Assembly: GCF_024347475.1 (NCBI RefSeq)
Contig: NZ_AP025487.1
Span: 1,116,001 to 1,180,000 of the forward strand
Direction: 5' to 3'
DNA length: 64,000 bases
DNA from: Vibrio fortis
GTDB lineage: Bacteria; Pseudomonadota; Gammaproteobacteria; Enterobacterales; Vibrionaceae
This document shows, piece after piece, positions 29,999-42,119 of this stretch (positions are counted from its first letter, which is position 1; each line of letters begins with the position of its first letter). The translations under genes were made by a program, and so were the position numbers. Below the pieces are notes generated by a model that did not search any database, was not told the DNA's origin, and saw nothing but the letters and a program-made list of their open reading frames with translations.

Positions 29999-31336
29999 AT
30001 GAGTGAAATGACTCAAACTGCCGAAGAGCAGCCAATTGATGAGTTGGTGGGCTGGGTCAAGCAGCATGATTTTTCATTAAACTTGCCGCCTGAGCGATTG
30101 GCATTTCTAATTGCTATCGCAGTACTAAGCAACGAAAGGTTCGATGAAGAGTTAGGTGAGGGTGAATTGCACGATGCATTTACCATTGTCACTCGTTTGT
30201 TCGAAGATACCGGCGAAGCCTCAGCGTTTCGCGCAAACAATGCAATCAATGAACTGGTAAAACAGAAATTGATTAGCCGTTTTACCAGTGAGATCACCGA
30301 TGGTGCGAGCATTTATCGTCTATCGCCGCTCGCAATTGGTATTTCAGATTATTATCTACGTCACCGTCAATTCTCTAAGTTAAAACTATCGATTCAACTA
30401 TCGATGGTTGCTGACGAGATGGCAAAAGCTATTGAAGCTGCACAAAAAGGCGGAACGCCGGGGCACTGGCGTAAGAACGTATACGGCGTACTTAAATACT
30501 CAGTTGGTGAGATTTTCGATCAGATCGACCTTAACCAACGTGTGATGGATGAACAGCAGCAAACAGTTAAACAGCAAATCGCCGACCTTCTTAATAAAGA
30601 TTGGCGCGAAGCGATCAATAACTGTGAAGCATTATTGTCTGAAACTTCAGCGACGTTGAAAGAGCTTCAAGATACGCTGCAAGCCGCGGGTGATGAGCTG
30701 CAAACACAGATTCTTGATATCCAAGAGATTGTTTATGGCGACGACGAGCTAGAGTTCGTTGGCGAAACCCTATTTGGTCTACAAATGAAGCTAGACCGAA
30801 TCACAAGCTGGGGCCAACAAGCGATTGACCTCTGGATTGGTTACGATCGCCACGTACATAAGTTCATTCGTACTGCGATCGACATGGATAAAAACCGAGC
30901 GTTTAGTCAACGACTGCGCCAATCGGTGACCGACTACTTTGACGCGCCATGGCTATTAACCTATGCCGATGCTGAGAAGTTGACGGACCTACGTGATGAA
31001 GCGTTAGTGCTTCGTGACGATGAGGTAATGGGTCAAGCGCCACTCGATGTTGAGTATGAAGAATTTGAACAAGTGAACGACTATCTCTCAGATAAAATTG
31101 CGGAGATGTTGAAGGTTCACAAACAGCAAGGGACGCCAATCGACCTTGGCCTAGTACTGCGAGATTACCTTGCAGAACACCCTCGCACACACCATTTTGA
31201 TTTAGCCAGAATTGTTGTCGACCAAGCAGTGCGCTTAGGTTACTCAGAGTCTGACTATCAGGCGATCCAGCCTGACTGGCAGGCAATCAACGATTTCGGT
31301 GCAAAGGTACAAGCAAATGTCATTAACAAGTACTGA
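29999..31336 (+). CDS. mukF: chromosome partition protein MukF (kleisin)
   Basis: Kleisin subunit of the MukBEF condensin, 445 residues, full length. It has an N-terminal winged-helix dimerisation part (residues about 1-110), a middle helical region and a C-terminal winged-helix that contacts the MukB head. The ATG at 29999 is used because the family starts there (MSEMTQ); an in-frame start 30 bases upstream is not family sequence. mukE overlaps its end by 20 bases. Confidence 0.96.
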   Translation: MSEMTQTAEEQPIDELVGWVKQHDFSLNLPPERLAFLIAIAVLSNERFDEELGEGELHDAFTIVTRLFEDTGEASAFRANNAINELVKQKLISRFTSEITDGASIYRLSPLAIGISDYYLRHRQFSKLKLSIQLSMVADEMAKAIEAAQKGGTPGHWRKNVYGVLKYSVGEIFDQIDLNQRVMDEQQQTVKQQIADLLNKDWREAINNCEALLSETSATLKELQDTLQAAGDELQTQILDIQEIVYGDDELEFVGETLFGLQMKLDRITSWGQQAIDLWIGYDRHVHKFIRTAIDMDKNRAFSQRLRQSVTDYFDAPWLLTYADAEKLTDLRDEALVLRDDEVMGQAPLDVEYEEFEQVNDYLSDKIAEMLKVHKQQGTPIDLGLVLRDYLAEHPRTHHFDLARIVVDQAVRLGYSESDYQAIQPDWQAINDFGAKVQANVINKY

Positions 31337-32081
31337 TGATTACATGCCAGAGAAACTGGTAAAAGCGATTGCGAACCCACTATTCCCAGCGCTTGATAGC
31401 ATGCTGCGTTCGGGTAAGCACATTTCAACAGAAGACCTAGATAATCACGCACTATTGTCGGATTTCGAACTGGAACTTCAACAGTTTTACCAGCGCTATA
31501 ACACTGAGCTGGTAAAGGCCCCTGAAGGCTTCTTCTATCTGCGTCCTCGTTCGACCTCTTTGATTGGCCGAAGCGTCCTATCAGAGCTTGATATGCTGGT
31601 GGGTAAAGTACTGTGTTTCCTTTACTTGAGCCCAGAGCGTCTTGCTCACGAAGGTATCTTCACTAATCAAGAGCTATTCGAAGAGTTGATGGCACTTGCT
31701 GATGAAAAGAAACTAATGAAGCTGGCAACCAACCGTGCTTCTGGCTCTGATTTAGATAAAGAGAAGCTTTTCGAAAAAGTAAGAACGTCTCTGCGTCGTC
31801 TGCGCCGTATCGGTATGCTTATCTCCATCGGTGAAACGGGTAAGTTCCGTATCAGTGAAGCGGTGTTCCGTTTCGGTGCTGATGTACGCGTTGGTGATGA
31901 TATGCGCGAAGCACAATTGCGACTAATTCGTGATGGTGAAGCAGTTGTTCATACTCAAGAGCCAAACCAAGGCAGCTTGCTAAATGAAGAGCAAGAAGAG
32001 ACAGAACAAGATGCTCAACAAGATATTTTCGGCGACGAAATGCTTAGCAACGAACAGATTAAAGAAGAAGGTGAAGCATGA
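31317..32081 (+). CDS. mukE: chromosome partition protein MukE
   Basis: Winged-helix KITE subunit of MukBEF, 254 residues. The start ([20 protein letters not shown]) leads into the conserved [13 protein letters not shown] segment, and the C-terminus is a long acidic tail ([13 protein letters not shown]). It overlaps mukF by 20 bases and the start of mukB by four (ATGA), so the three are translated in a coupled way. Confidence 0.96.
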   Translation: MSLTSTDDYMPEKLVKAIANPLFPALDSMLRSGKHISTEDLDNHALLSDFELELQQFYQRYNTELVKAPEGFFYLRPRSTSLIGRSVLSELDMLVGKVLCFLYLSPERLAHEGIFTNQELFEELMALADEKKLMKLATNRASGSDLDKEKLFEKVRTSLRRLRRIGMLISIGETGKFRISEAVFRFGADVRVGDDMREAQLRLIRDGEAVVHTQEPNQGSLLNEEQEETEQDAQQDIFGDEMLSNEQIKEEGEA

Positions 32082-35000
32082 TTGAAAGAGGTAAATATCA
32101 ATCATTAACCATGGTCAACTGGAACGGCTTCTTCGCACGTACTTTTGATATTGATGGATTGGTTACAACGCTTTCTGGCGGTAACGGTGCAGGTAAGTCG
32201 ACCACGATGGCCGCATTTATTACGGCACTGATCCCAGACCAAACACTGCTTCACTTCCGTAACACAACGGAAGCGGGTAGCTCTCAGTCATCACGTGACA
32301 AAGGTCTCTACGGTAAGCTACAGCCGGGCGCATGTTATGCCGCTCTTGATGTAGTGAACTCACGTAACCAGCGTCTATTGTTCGCGGTAAAGCTTCAACA
32401 AGTAGCGGGCCGTGACAAGAAAGTAGACATCAAGCCGTTCTTGATTCAAGGCCTGCCTAGCCACGTTAAGCCAACGGATGTACTGATCGAGAACGTATCA
32501 GACAGCCACGCACGTGTGTGTCAGCTTAATGATGTAAAAGCGGCAGTTGCTCAGTACGAAGGTGCGCACTTTAAAGCGTTCTCTTCTATTGTGGATTACC
32601 ACGCGCAGATGTTTGAATTCGGCGTAGTGCCGAAGAAACTGCGTAACAGTGGTGACCGTTCTAAATTCTACCGTTTGATTGAAGCATCACTTTACGGTGG
32701 TATTTCCAGTGCGATCACGCGTTCTCTACGTGACTACCTATTGCCACAAAATGGTGGGGTTAAGAAAGCCTTCCAAGATATGGAATCGGCGCTACGCGAA
32801 AACCGCATGACACTGGAAGCGATCAAGACGACTCAGTCGGATCGTGACTTGTTCAAACACTTGATCACCGAGTCGACCAACTACGTAGCAGCAGACTACA
32901 TGCGCCATGCGAACGATCGTCGCAATAAGCTTGATCAAACGATGAAGCTACGTGGTGAGCTGTTTGGTTCGCGTGAAACGCTACTTGAGCAAAACAACCT
33001 GCTTAATCGCGTTCAAGAAGAACTTGAGCTACTGGTTGAGCAAGAATCTTCTCTTGAACAAGATTACCAAGCGGCTTCAGACCATCTACAACTTGTGCAA
33101 ACAGCGCTTCGTCAACAAGAGAAAATTGAGCGCTACAGCGAAGATCTTGAAGAGCTAAGCGAACGCCTTGAAGAACAGATGATGGTCGTTGAAGAAGCTC
33201 AAGAGCGTGTTCTTCTTGCTGAAGAGCAGGCAACCATTACTGAAGATGAAGTGGATAGCCTGAAAACTCAGCTTGCTGACTACCAACAAGCCCTCGACGT
33301 TCAGCAAACTCGCGCGTTGCAGTACCAACAAGCGGTACAAGCGTTAGAGAAAACCAAGCAGCTTTTGGATGATGAATCTATTACCGCTGAAGGCGCATTG
33401 ACGCTCGTTTCGGATCTTAAAGCGCAAGAAGAGCAGAGCACGCAACATCTGCTAGCAACCAAACACAAGCTGGATATGTCATCAGCAGCGTCGGCTCAGT
33501 TCGAAAAAGCACTGTCTCTCGTTAAGAGCATTGTTGGTTCCGTTGAGCGTAGCGATGCGTCACAAGTGGCTAAACAAGCACTTGATAAAGGCCGTAACGC
33601 GAAACACGTTGTTGAAAATGAACAGCAATGGCGAGCACAGCACCGCGATATGGCTCGTGATGTTGCACAGCAGCGTCAAGCCAAAGAGCTAGCTGAAGAG
33701 TATCAGAAGCAGCACAACACTCAGCTTAATGACGAAGCGATCTTTGAAGAAGAGCGCGAGCGTCATGCAATGCAGATCGAAACCCTTGAGTACGCTCAAG
33801 AGGAACTGCGTGAAGCGAAGAGTGAAAAGCGCCGCGTGCAGCAGAATCACGACCAAGAAATTCAAAAGCTTGAAGCGATTGCACCTGCGTGGATCACAGC
33901 AAATGATGCACTCGATAGCCTGCGTGAGCAAACGGACACTGAGCTAGAAGATAGCCAAGCAGTTATGACGCAAATGCAGCAAGTGCTTGAAGATGAAAAA
34001 GCGCAGTCTGTCGCCAAAGACCAATTGGCGAAGCGTCGTGGTGAACTTGAACTAGAAATTGAGCGCCTTGCTTCTCCTGGTGGTTCAAACGATCCTCGTC
34101 TAAAAGGTCTGGCGGATACTCTAGGTGGCGTACTTCTATCTGAGATCTACGATGACATCACGATCGATGACGCACCGTACTTCAGTGCAATGTACGGTCC
34201 AGCTCGTCACGCTATTGTGGTGTCTGATCTTGACGGCATCAAAGAGAAGCTGGTGGACTTAGAAGATTGTCCTGAAGATCTATACATCCTTGAGGGTGAC
34301 GTTGATGCATTCGACGACAGCTCATTTAATGCTGATGAACTAGAAGGCGCAGTGTGCGTTCAGTTAAATGATCGCCAAATGCGTTACTCACGTTTCCCAG
34401 ACATTCCTTTGTTTGGTCGTGCGGCGCGTGAACAGCGTCTAGAGAAGTTGCGTGAAGAGCGTGATGTCGTGGTTGAGAACCATGCTAAAGCTGCGTTCGA
34501 TTCACAAAAGCTTAATCGCCTATACCAAGCGTTCAATACGTTTGTGGCAAAACACCTACACGTTGCATTTAACGCAGACCCTGAGCAAGCACTGGCTTCA
34601 GTACGCGATAAGCGCAACCAAGTTGTTCGAGCACTTGCTGAACTGGATGCAAAAGAGCAACAACAACGTAGCCAGCTGACACAAAGCAAACAAGCGTTGG
34701 CAGCTCTAGATAAGCTAGGGCCTATGGTTCGTATTCTTGAAGACGAAACATTAGTCGAGCGCTTAGCTGAACTGGAAGCGCAGCTTGAACGTCTTGGTGA
34801 AGCAAAATCGTACCTTAACAATCACGGCAAAGCACTGCAAAGCCTAGAGCAAATTGTCAGTGCGTTGGATGCTGACCCAGAGCAGTTTGATGCTCTAGAA
34901 GCAGAATACAAGCAGGCGGACCAAGCGCTGCAAGCTCTGAAAGCGAAAGTATTTGCGCTGTCTGATCTGATTGAACGTCGTCACTACTTTGCTTACTCAG

Positions 35001-36532
35001 ATTCGGTTGATCTACTGAACAAGAGCAGCGAACTGAGCGAGCAGCTTAAAGCGAAACTGGTTCAAGCTGAGCAAGCGCGTACTAAAGGCCGTGATGGCTT
35101 GAAGCAAGCGCGCGAGCAGATGAACCAATACAACCAAGTATTGGCGGCTCTGAAGAGTTCACACCAAGCGAAACTGGAAACGGTTCAAGAGTTCAAGCAA
35201 GAGCTTCAAGAGTACGGTGTGAATGCCGATGAAGGTGCACAAGAGCGCGCTGTTCGTCGTCGTGATGAACTGCAAGAGCGTCTGCATACGTCGCGCAGTC
35301 GTAAGAGTGAATACGAGCGTACCATTACCTCAACTGAGCTTGAGATGAAGTCTCTGGCAAAACGTTTGAAGAAAGTACAGAAAGAGTACACCGAGCTTCG
35401 TACCTTTGTGGTTGCAGCAAAAGCAGGTTGGTGTTCAGTACTGCGTTTGGCTCGTGAAAACGATGTTGAGCGTCGTCTGCACAAGCGTGAACTGGCTTAC
35501 CTATCAGCGGGTGAGCTGCGTTCAATGTCGGATAAATCTTTGGGTGCACTGCGTTTGGCGGTTGCTGATAATGACGACCTGCGTGATGCACTGCGTCTAT
35601 CGGAAGATAACGCACACCCAGAGCGTAAAGTTCTGTTCTACATTGCGGTTTACCAACACCTTCGTGAGCGTATTCGCCAAGACATCATTCATACCGATGA
35701 TCCAGTAGAAGCGATCGAAGAGATGGAAGTGGAACTGGCACGACTAACAGAAGAGCTGACACAGCGTGAAAACCGTCTAGCGATCAGTTCTGAATCGGTA
35801 GCGAGCATCATTAAGAAGACGATCCAGCGTGAGCAGAACCGTATTCGTATGCTAAACCAAGGCCTATCGAACATCTACTTTGGTCAGGTTAAGGGTGTAC
35901 GTTTGAATGTGAAGATCCGTGAAAGTCACGAGATCTTGCTAACGGGTCTTGCGGCTCAGCAAGAGCAGCACAAAGATCTGTTTGAAAGCACACGCTTTAC
36001 CTTCTCAGAGGCGATGGCGAAGCTGTTCCAGCGCGTAAACCCTCATATCGATATGGGGCAACGCTCACCACAAGTTTTAGGCGAAGAGTTGCTTGATTAC
36101 CGTAACTACCTTGAGCTAAGTGTTGAAGTTAACCGTGGTTCGGATGGTTGGTTACAAGCAGAGTCAGGCGCACTATCAACTGGTGAAGCGATCGGTACTG
36201 GTCAATCTATCCTATTGATGGTTGTTCAGAGCTGGGAAGAAGAGTCACGTCGCCTGCGCAGTAAAGACATCATTCCATGTCGTCTGCTGTTCTTGGATGA
36301 GGCAGCGCGTCTGGATGCGAAGTCTATCTCAACGCTATTCGAGCTTTGTGATCGTCTTGGTATGCAGTTGCTGATTGCAGCTCCTGAAAATATCAGCCCA
36401 GAAAAAGGCACAACCTACAAACTGGTTCGTAAGGTATTTAAAGACCACGAACATGTACACGTAGTTGGTCTGCGTGGTTTTGCACAAAACCGCACTGAAT
36501 CGCCAGTTCAAGAGCTGATAGAAGAAGCTTAA
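32078..36532 (+). CDS. mukB: chromosome partition protein MukB (condensin ATPase)
   Basis: SMC-like ATPase of 1484 residues that compacts and organises the chromosome with MukE and MukF. Walker A (GGNGAGKST) is at residues 34-42; two long coiled-coil arms flank a central hinge (about residues 650-770); the C-terminal head has the signature-like segment [13 protein letters not shown] and Walker B ([13 protein letters not shown]). The length is as expected. It is the last gene of the operon and ends at a terminator. Confidence 0.98.
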   Translation: MIERGKYQSLTMVNWNGFFARTFDIDGLVTTLSGGNGAGKSTTMAAFITALIPDQTLLHFRNTTEAGSSQSSRDKGLYGKLQPGACYAALDVVNSRNQRLLFAVKLQQVAGRDKKVDIKPFLIQGLPSHVKPTDVLIENVSDSHARVCQLNDVKAAVAQYEGAHFKAFSSIVDYHAQMFEFGVVPKKLRNSGDRSKFYRLIEASLYGGISSAITRSLRDYLLPQNGGVKKAFQDMESALRENRMTLEAIKTTQSDRDLFKHLITESTNYVAADYMRHANDRRNKLDQTMKLRGELFGSRETLLEQNNLLNRVQEELELLVEQESSLEQDYQAASDHLQLVQTALRQQEKIERYSEDLEELSERLEEQMMVVEEAQERVLLAEEQATITEDEVDSLKTQLADYQQALDVQQTRALQYQQAVQALEKTKQLLDDESITAEGALTLVSDLKAQEEQSTQHLLATKHKLDMSSAASAQFEKALSLVKSIVGSVERSDASQVAKQALDKGRNAKHVVENEQQWRAQHRDMARDVAQQRQAKELAEEYQKQHNTQLNDEAIFEEERERHAMQIETLEYAQEELREAKSEKRRVQQNHDQEIQKLEAIAPAWITANDALDSLREQTDTELEDSQAVMTQMQQVLEDEKAQSVAKDQLAKRRGELELEIERLASPGGSNDPRLKGLADTLGGVLLSEIYDDITIDDAPYFSAMYGPARHAIVVSDLDGIKEKLVDLEDCPEDLYILEGDVDAFDDSSFNADELEGAVCVQLNDRQMRYSRFPDIPLFGRAAREQRLEKLREERDVVVENHAKAAFDSQKLNRLYQAFNTFVAKHLHVAFNADPEQALASVRDKRNQVVRALAELDAKEQQQRSQLTQSKQALAALDKLGPMVRILEDETLVERLAELEAQLERLGEAKSYLNNHGKALQSLEQIVSALDADPEQFDALEAEYKQADQALQALKAKVFALSDLIERRHYFAYSDSVDLLNKSSELSEQLKAKLVQAEQARTKGRDGLKQAREQMNQYNQVLAALKSSHQAKLETVQEFKQELQEYGVNADEGAQERAVRRRDELQERLHTSRSRKSEYERTITSTELEMKSLAKRLKKVQKEYTELRTFVVAAKAGWCSVLRLARENDVERRLHKRELAYLSAGELRSMSDKSLGALRLAVADNDDLRDALRLSEDNAHPERKVLFYIAVYQHLRERIRQDIIHTDDPVEAIEEMEVELARLTEELTQRENRLAISSESVASIIKKTIQREQNRIRMLNQGLSNIYFGQVKGVRLNVKIRESHEILLTGLAAQQEQHKDLFESTRFTFSEAMAKLFQRVNPHIDMGQRSPQVLGEELLDYRNYLELSVEVNRGSDGWLQAESGALSTGEAIGTGQSILLMVVQSWEEESRRLRSKDIIPCRLLFLDEAARLDAKSISTLFELCDRLGMQLLIAAPENISPEKGTTYKLVRKVFKDHEHVHVVGLRGFAQNRTESPVQELIEEA

Positions 36533-36567
36533 CGATTCAATTGATAGCGAATCGTAAACCGATCTCA

Positions 36568-36597
36568 ATAAGCCCCTTTCCGAAGGGGCTTTTTTGT
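36568..36597 (+). terminator. terminator of mukFEB operon
   Basis: Stem AAGCCCCTT/AAGGGGCTT with a short TCCG loop, followed by T6. Confidence 0.9.
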
Positions 36598-36775
36598 ACC
36601 TGAAAGTAATCCTGACAAAATCCCTTCATACTTTATGGTTAATCTCAATGGAACGAGTTTGAGGTCACACGCACAAAACCACAATTAATGTATGGTAATA
36701 GTAACGCTGATGAAATATTAATAATATTGTATTACTTAATTGTTGGTTTTAGATGCTGTGTAAGGAAGGCTCGCT

Positions 36776-39700
36776 ATGATTCAGATTGTGATTGATGGGA
36801 AGTACCGTATCGTCGAACAAGGACAGACGGTGCTGGAAGCGGCGAACACCTGTGGCGTTGAGATCCCTTCATTGTGTGGTCTTAATCGTTCGGGCGATAA
36901 AATTCCCTGTGACCTCTGTGTCGTGGAAGTGGAAAGTGGCGGAACCAAGCGTGCGTGTGAGCTTGAAGTTTATAATGGGCTAACGGTGGCTACCCAATCC
37001 CCACAGCTAACACAACATCGTCATCGAGCGCTCAATCGAATCATGTCAGATCACTATGCTGATTGTGAAGCGCCTTGCCAAACTGCATGTCCGGCAGGTG
37101 TCGATATCCAATCGTATCTCCACCATATTGCACAAAACGATCCTATAAAAGCGGTTGAAGTGATCAAACAAACCTTACCCATGCCGCTGTCTATCGGTCG
37201 AGTGTGTCCTGCCTTTTGTGAGACAGAGTGCCGACGTAACCTTGTTGATGACTCAATCGCTATACGTCAGCTAAAGAGACACGCCGCCGATATCGACTTA
37301 GAGGCGCAGCAAAGCTATATACCGCCGAAAAAAACGATGAATGGAAAGCGTGTAGCCGTTGTAGGTGGAGGACCCGGTGGACTCACCGCAGGGTATTATC
37401 TCGCCAATGAAGGCTACGATGTTGTGGTCTATGAGTCGATGCCGAAAGCGGGTGGGTGGCTGCGTTATGGAATCCCCGAATATCGCTTACCTAAATCTAT
37501 TCTCGACCAAGAAATAGAACTCATGTGTCGTAATGGTATGGCTATTGAATGCAATAAAAAACTTGGCGTTGATTTTTCACTCACGAGCCTGTCGCAAGAC
37601 TTCGATGCCGTTTGTTTGGCGGTTGGCGCTTCTAGTGCTGTCGAGATGAACTACGTCGGCAGTGACTTAGAGGGCTGTTATCTGGGTGTCGATTACCTTA
37701 AAGATTTCGTCACGGAACAAACCTATACCACGGGCAAAAAGGTCGCTGTAATCGGTGGTGGTAACACCGCGATTGATTGCGCGAGAACCGCAGTCAGAGC
37801 CGGTGCGGACACAACGTTAATCTATCGCCGTACACGCGATGAAATGCCCGCTGAAGATTATGAAATTGAAGAAGCGGAGCATGAAGGCGTTAAGTTCCAT
37901 TTCTTGACCAATCCGGCCGAAAACATTGCCAATGAAAGTGGTCGTGTAAACGCGATACGCTTGGAGCGAATGGAGTTAGGTCCACCAGATGCATCAGGGC
38001 GACGTAGCCCAAAAGCAACCGGAGAGTTTTTCACAGAAGCATTTGATACCGTAATTGCGGCAGTCTCTCAAAAGCCTGATTTGAGCTTTATGGATAACGA
38101 GTCATTAGAGATTCCACTTACTCGCTGGAATACGGCGGACGCGGATCCTGACACCATGCATACGGGGATTGGTAACATCTTTAGTATTGGTGATTTTAGA
38201 AGAGGCCCAGCGACAGCGGTTGAAGCGGTTGGCGATGGCCGGATTGTTGCGGAGGCGATAGACCGATACTTTGATGGCACCATGTCTCAAATACCAGTGA
38301 AACCTTTTAATTCACGGAAAGAGAAACAACTAAAACAGGTTGAGCGCGAACAGTATCAAGCCATTGCGCGTGTGGCTCGTAAGATCATGCCAGAACTCAG
38401 CACAGAGCAGCGAGAGCAGAGCTTTGATGAAGTGGAGTTGGGTTTCAGTAATCTTGATGCGATTGAAGAGGCTAAGCGCTGTTTGGAGTGTGGCTGCCAA
38501 GCTAACAGCCAATGTGACCTGCGAGACTACGCAACGGAATATCAAGCCGTTCAATCTTTCCCTGAATACAAACTTGATGTGTTTGACGATGCGGTTTGGC
38601 AGGCAGTCAAAGCTAAACAAAGCAGTGCCTGTGAACCAAGACATAAATATGAAGTGGATGCGAGCTCTGAGTTTATTGTTTTTGACGCCAACCGCTGCAT
38701 CAGTTGTGGTCAATGCATCCAAGCGTGTCGTGAGCAAAATGTTCATGGTGTACTCAGCTTCATGAATGCCGAAAATGGCAAGCCGGTTTCGCGTCCAGAG
38801 CTTAGACCAAACTTCGGCCCCAATCAGACCTTAATGGGCGACTCTAACTGTGTTCAATGTGGCGCATGTGTTCAAGCATGCCCAACGGGAGCCATGGTCG
38901 ATGCCCGCTACAAGCAACAAGGCTCTGCGGATAACTTGAAGAAAGTGGATACCATCTGCACCTATTGCGGCGTGGGTTGTAAGCTAACGATGCATGTGGA
39001 TGAATCGGCGAATAGGATTCGTTATGTCGAAGGTGCCAATTCGCCAGTCAATGAGGGCATGCTATGTGTCAAAGGTCGCTTCGGATTTGATTTTGTAGGC
39101 AGTGATGAGCGCTTAACCACACCTTTAATTCGTAAGGACGGGTGGTTACAGCCCGCCAGTTGGGAAGAGGCCATCAAATTGGTAGCGGATAAATTCTCTG
39201 CTATTAAACATGGGGTGGGCAGTCAGGCACTTGCTGGTTTCTCCTCTGCTAAAACCACCAACGAAGATAATTACGCCTTCCAGAAGTTTATCAGACGTGA
39301 ACTTGGTACTAACAACGTCGATCACTGTGCTCGGCTTTGTCACGCCTCGACGGTGACGGGGCTAGAAGCTTCTCTGGGCAGTGGTGCGATGACCAATGAC
39401 ATTCCAAGTATCAAGCATTCAGATGTTATCTTTATTATCGGTTCCGATACCACAGCAGCGCACCCAATCATTGGATCGCATATCAAACAAGCCGTAAGGC
39501 ATGGGGGCGCACGCTTGATCGTAGCGGATCCGAAACGTATTGATATTGCGGACCATGCTGAACTTTACCTAGCGCATAGGCCGGGTACCGACGTGATGTT
39601 ACTCAATGGTGTCATGCAGCAGATCATTAAACACGGTTGGTACGATCAAGAATATATTGAAGAACGTGTCGATGGCTTCGATACCTTACTGCAAGAGGTT

Positions 39701-40999
39701 ATGTCACCGAGTTATTCCCTTGATAAGGTAGAGTTAGTCACCGGTGTCAAAGCGGAAGACATTTTCGCAATGGCACGATTAATCGGGACAGCTGAGCGCA
39801 CCGCAGTTTATTACTCTATGGGGATAACTCAGCACACGACAGGGCATGATAATGTTCGTTCGATCGCTAACCTGCAATTATTGTGCGGAAACATCGGTAT
39901 TGAAGGTGGCGGTATCAACCCACTGCGTGGTCAATCTAATGTACAAGGTGCTTGTGATATGGGCGCTTTGCCCAACAATCTACCTGGGTATCAAAAGGTC
40001 TACAATCCACTGGTTCGCAAGAAATTTGAGATGGAATGGGAAGTAGCTGAATTACCTGCTGAGAGTGGCCTGACTCTAACGGAAATCATAGACGGAGCGT
40101 GTAAGCGAGAAGTACGTGGGTTGTATGTGATGGGTGAAAACCCTGTACTGAGTGACCCGAACCAAGCGCACGTGATTGAGGGGCTTGAAGCGCTCGATTT
40201 CTTGGTTGTGCAAGATATCTTCCTTACGGAAACTGCTCAATTTGCAGATGTGGTGCTACCGTCATGTTCGTTTGCTGAAAAGTCTGGGCATTTTACCAAC
40301 ACTGAACGTCGTGTTCAGCGTATCAACCCAGCGGTAATGCCTCCCGGTGAAGCAAAAGAAGATTGGGCGATCATTCAGATGATTGCGAATGCGATGGGAA
40401 GTGACTGGAGTTATCAAGCGGTTGCGGATATTACCAATGAAATAGCCCGCGTTACTCCTCAATATGGCGGCTTACGCTGGGAAAACATCACCCTAAATGG
40501 TGTTCAATGGCCAAGTAACAAAAACAATCCAGACGGCACCCGTATTATGCACCAAACTCAATTTACGCGTGGGCGAGGGCAGATGGAGGCGATTCCATTT
40601 AGATACGCCGCTGAGCTACCAGATGAAGAGTATCCACTGGTATTGACGACAGGGCGTATCCTTGAGCAGTTCCATACTGGGACTATGACTCGCAAAACTA
40701 AAGGATTGGATAATCTAGCAGGCCCAAGGGCTATGGTGAGCGTGCATGATGCAGAAGCATTAGGCATCACGAACGGACAGATGCTTAAGGTGTCGACTCG
40801 TCGTGGAGAAATAGAGATCGCAGCGTTTGTAACCAAGCGTATGCAAAAGGGCGTGGTGTTCATTCCGTTTCACTTTGTTGAGTCACCAGTGAACCGACTC
40901 ACAACAACAGCAACCGATCCCCATGCAAAAATCCCTGAGTTTAAAGTTGCTGCAGTGAATATTGTTCCAATCGTCGAAGAGCAAAGTGTTTCCGCGTAG
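36776..40999 (+). CDS. formate dehydrogenase alpha-type molybdoprotein fused to a GltD-like NAD(P)H/FAD module
   Basis: One 1407-residue polypeptide with four modules. A 2Fe-2S ferredoxin domain (Cys34, 45, 48, 61) is followed by a GltD-like 4Fe-4S segment (CEAPCQTACPAG) and an FAD site (VAVVGGGPGG, 193-202) with an NAD(P)H site (VAVIGGGNTAID, about 323-334). Two 4Fe-4S clusters follow (CISCGQC from 641, CVQCGAC from 692), then the molybdopterin domain with CTYCGVGC at 728 and the Mo ligand at Cys855 (HCARLCH), a cysteine where some enzymes have selenocysteine. The layout predicts NAD(P)-linked formate oxidation or CO2 reduction. A GGAAGG ribosome site precedes the ATG. It is a single-gene unit and no FdhD or accessory gene is adjacent. 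Confidence 0.88.
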   Translation: MIQIVIDGKYRIVEQGQTVLEAANTCGVEIPSLCGLNRSGDKIPCDLCVVEVESGGTKRACELEVYNGLTVATQSPQLTQHRHRALNRIMSDHYADCEAPCQTACPAGVDIQSYLHHIAQNDPIKAVEVIKQTLPMPLSIGRVCPAFCETECRRNLVDDSIAIRQLKRHAADIDLEAQQSYIPPKKTMNGKRVAVVGGGPGGLTAGYYLANEGYDVVVYESMPKAGGWLRYGIPEYRLPKSILDQEIELMCRNGMAIECNKKLGVDFSLTSLSQDFDAVCLAVGASSAVEMNYVGSDLEGCYLGVDYLKDFVTEQTYTTGKKVAVIGGGNTAIDCARTAVRAGADTTLIYRRTRDEMPAEDYEIEEAEHEGVKFHFLTNPAENIANESGRVNAIRLERMELGPPDASGRRSPKATGEFFTEAFDTVIAAVSQKPDLSFMDNESLEIPLTRWNTADADPDTMHTGIGNIFSIGDFRRGPATAVEAVGDGRIVAEAIDRYFDGTMSQIPVKPFNSRKEKQLKQVEREQYQAIARVARKIMPELSTEQREQSFDEVELGFSNLDAIEEAKRCLECGCQANSQCDLRDYATEYQAVQSFPEYKLDVFDDAVWQAVKAKQSSACEPRHKYEVDASSEFIVFDANRCISCGQCIQACREQNVHGVLSFMNAENGKPVSRPELRPNFGPNQTLMGDSNCVQCGACVQACPTGAMVDARYKQQGSADNLKKVDTICTYCGVGCKLTMHVDESANRIRYVEGANSPVNEGMLCVKGRFGFDFVGSDERLTTPLIRKDGWLQPASWEEAIKLVADKFSAIKHGVGSQALAGFSSAKTTNEDNYAFQKFIRRELGTNNVDHCARLCHASTVTGLEASLGSGAMTNDIPSIKHSDVIFIIGSDTTAAHPIIGSHIKQAVRHGGARLIVADPKRIDIADHAELYLAHRPGTDVMLLNGVMQQIIKHGWYDQEYIEERVDGFDTLLQEVMSPSYSLDKVELVTGVKAEDIFAMARLIGTAERTAVYYSMGITQHTTGHDNVRSIANLQLLCGNIGIEGGGINPLRGQSNVQGACDMGALPNNLPGYQKVYNPLVRKKFEMEWEVAELPAESGLTLTEIIDGACKREVRGLYVMGENPVLSDPNQAHVIEGLEALDFLVVQDIFLTETAQFADVVLPSCSFAEKSGHFTNTERRVQRINPAVMPPGEAKEDWAIIQMIANAMGSDWSYQAVADITNEIARVTPQYGGLRWENITLNGVQWPSNKNNPDGTRIMHQTQFTRGRGQMEAIPFRYAAELPDEEYPLVLTTGRILEQFHTGTMTRKTKGLDNLAGPRAMVSVHDAEALGITNGQMLKVSTRRGEIEIAAFVTKRMQKGVVFIPFHFVESPVNRLTTTATDPHAKIPEFKVAAVNIVPIVEEQSVSA

Positions 41000-41069
41000 T
41001 AATTGAAACTACGTGAAAATGCACGAGTAACAAAGCAAAAGGTTACGAAGAAAAGCGCTACCAAGTACA

Positions 41070-41106
41070 AAAAAGCCGCATAGTCTGACTATGCGGCTTT
41101 CGTTTT
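41070..41106. terminator. bidirectional terminator
   Basis: Stem AAAGCCGCATAG/CTATGCGGCTTT around TCTGA, with A and T tracts, between the convergent formate dehydrogenase and ATP-grasp genes. Confidence 0.92.
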
Positions 41107-41150
41107 ATTAATGGTACAAGTGTCGATGTCACTAATACCTATGGCTAGCC

Positions 41151-42116
41151 CTATTCAGTGTGTACACCAAACTGCTTGGCTGCGTATGCAACTCGCTCTG
41201 CCGGTTTTGGGTACTCCGCAGGCGTGCCCAGGTTTTCAATATGGTGAAGACGAGGCAATAATCCTGCACCGTTAGCAATTTGAATTGCCAATCCCGGACG
41301 AGCATTGAGCTCAAGTACCATTGGGCCTTCTTCTTCATCAAGTACCATGTCAGTACCCATGTAACCAAGGCCAGTCATCTCCCAAGCGCTTGATGCTAGG
41401 GTTAGAAGTTTCTCCCAGTGCGGTACTTGCAGTAGAGCAAGCTCTTTGCCGGTATCTGGATGGTGAGTGACGGGTTGGTCAAACTGAACGGCTCGCACGG
41501 CCTTACCGGTGGCAATATCAATGCCTACGCCTACTGCGCCTTGGTGAAGGTTAGCTTTACCATCTGAAGCAGATGTTGATAGACGCATCATGGCCATTAC
41601 AGGGTAGCCCTTGAATACGATAATACGTACGTCAGGCACACCTTCGTAACTGAAGCCATCAAAGCAACTGTCGAACTTAATTAAGTTCTCAACTACCGCT
41701 ACATCGTTTTTACCACCAAGCGAGAACAGACCCGCCAGTGCATTACTGATGTGGCGCTCAACGTCTTCTTTGCCGATCGTTGAGCCGGACGGTTTAGTAT
41801 AAACACCATCTTTGTGAGAGGTGATAACCAAGATACCTTTACCACCACTGCCTTGCGCAGGTTTGATTACAAAACCAGGCCAGTTTTCTACCATTTTGTG
41901 AATGGTTTTCACCTCAGCTTGGTGGCCAATGACACCGATCAGTTTTGGTACAGTGGCGCCTGCTTGCTCAGCGATGATTTTGGTTTTTAGCTTGTCATCC
42001 ACCAAAGGGTATTTGGAGCGATCATTGTAGCGACCAATGTAGCTATGGTTACGCTTGTTCATCCCCATGATGCCTTTGTCTTTCAACTTAAACGGCGATG
42101 TAAACTGTTCAAACAT
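41151..42116 (-). CDS. RimK-like ATP-grasp ligase (alpha-L-glutamate ligase-like)
   Basis: ATP-grasp protein of 321 residues related to RimK, which adds glutamate to ribosomal protein S6. The ATP-grasp features are WPGFVIKPAQGSGGKGILVI near the centre and the metal-binding end MVLELNARPGLAIQIAN. The N-terminus (MGMNKRNHSYIGRYNDRSKYP) differs from true RimK. It is the last gene of a three-gene minus-strand operon, three bases after the 7TM gene, with GGAGG inside the end of that gene. The substrate is unknown; by analogy it may add an amino acid to a peptide or protein. Confidence 0.85.
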   Translation of the reverse strand: MFEQFTSPFKLKDKGIMGMNKRNHSYIGRYNDRSKYPLVDDKLKTKIIAEQAGATVPKLIGVIGHQAEVKTIHKMVENWPGFVIKPAQGSGGKGILVITSHKDGVYTKPSGSTIGKEDVERHISNALAGLFSLGGKNDVAVVENLIKFDSCFDGFSYEGVPDVRIIVFKGYPVMAMMRLSTSASDGKANLHQGAVGVGIDIATGKAVRAVQFDQPVTHHPDTGKELALLQVPHWEKLLTLASSAWEMTGLGYMGTDMVLDEEEGPMVLELNARPGLAIQIANGAGLLPRLHHIENLGTPAEYPKPAERVAYAAKQFGVHTE

Positions 42117-42119
42117 AAC

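Noticed and set aside
34384-34821. A 145-codon minus-strand frame inside mukB, rich in Ser, Arg and Cys.
   Set aside because: It is the shadow of a coiled-coil gene on the other strand; its composition follows from mukB codon use.
39326-39340. In-frame selenocysteine codon (TGA) at the Mo-binding site of the formate dehydrogenase fusion.
   Set aside because: The codon at 39338-39340 is TGT (Cys855); there is no TGA in the frame.
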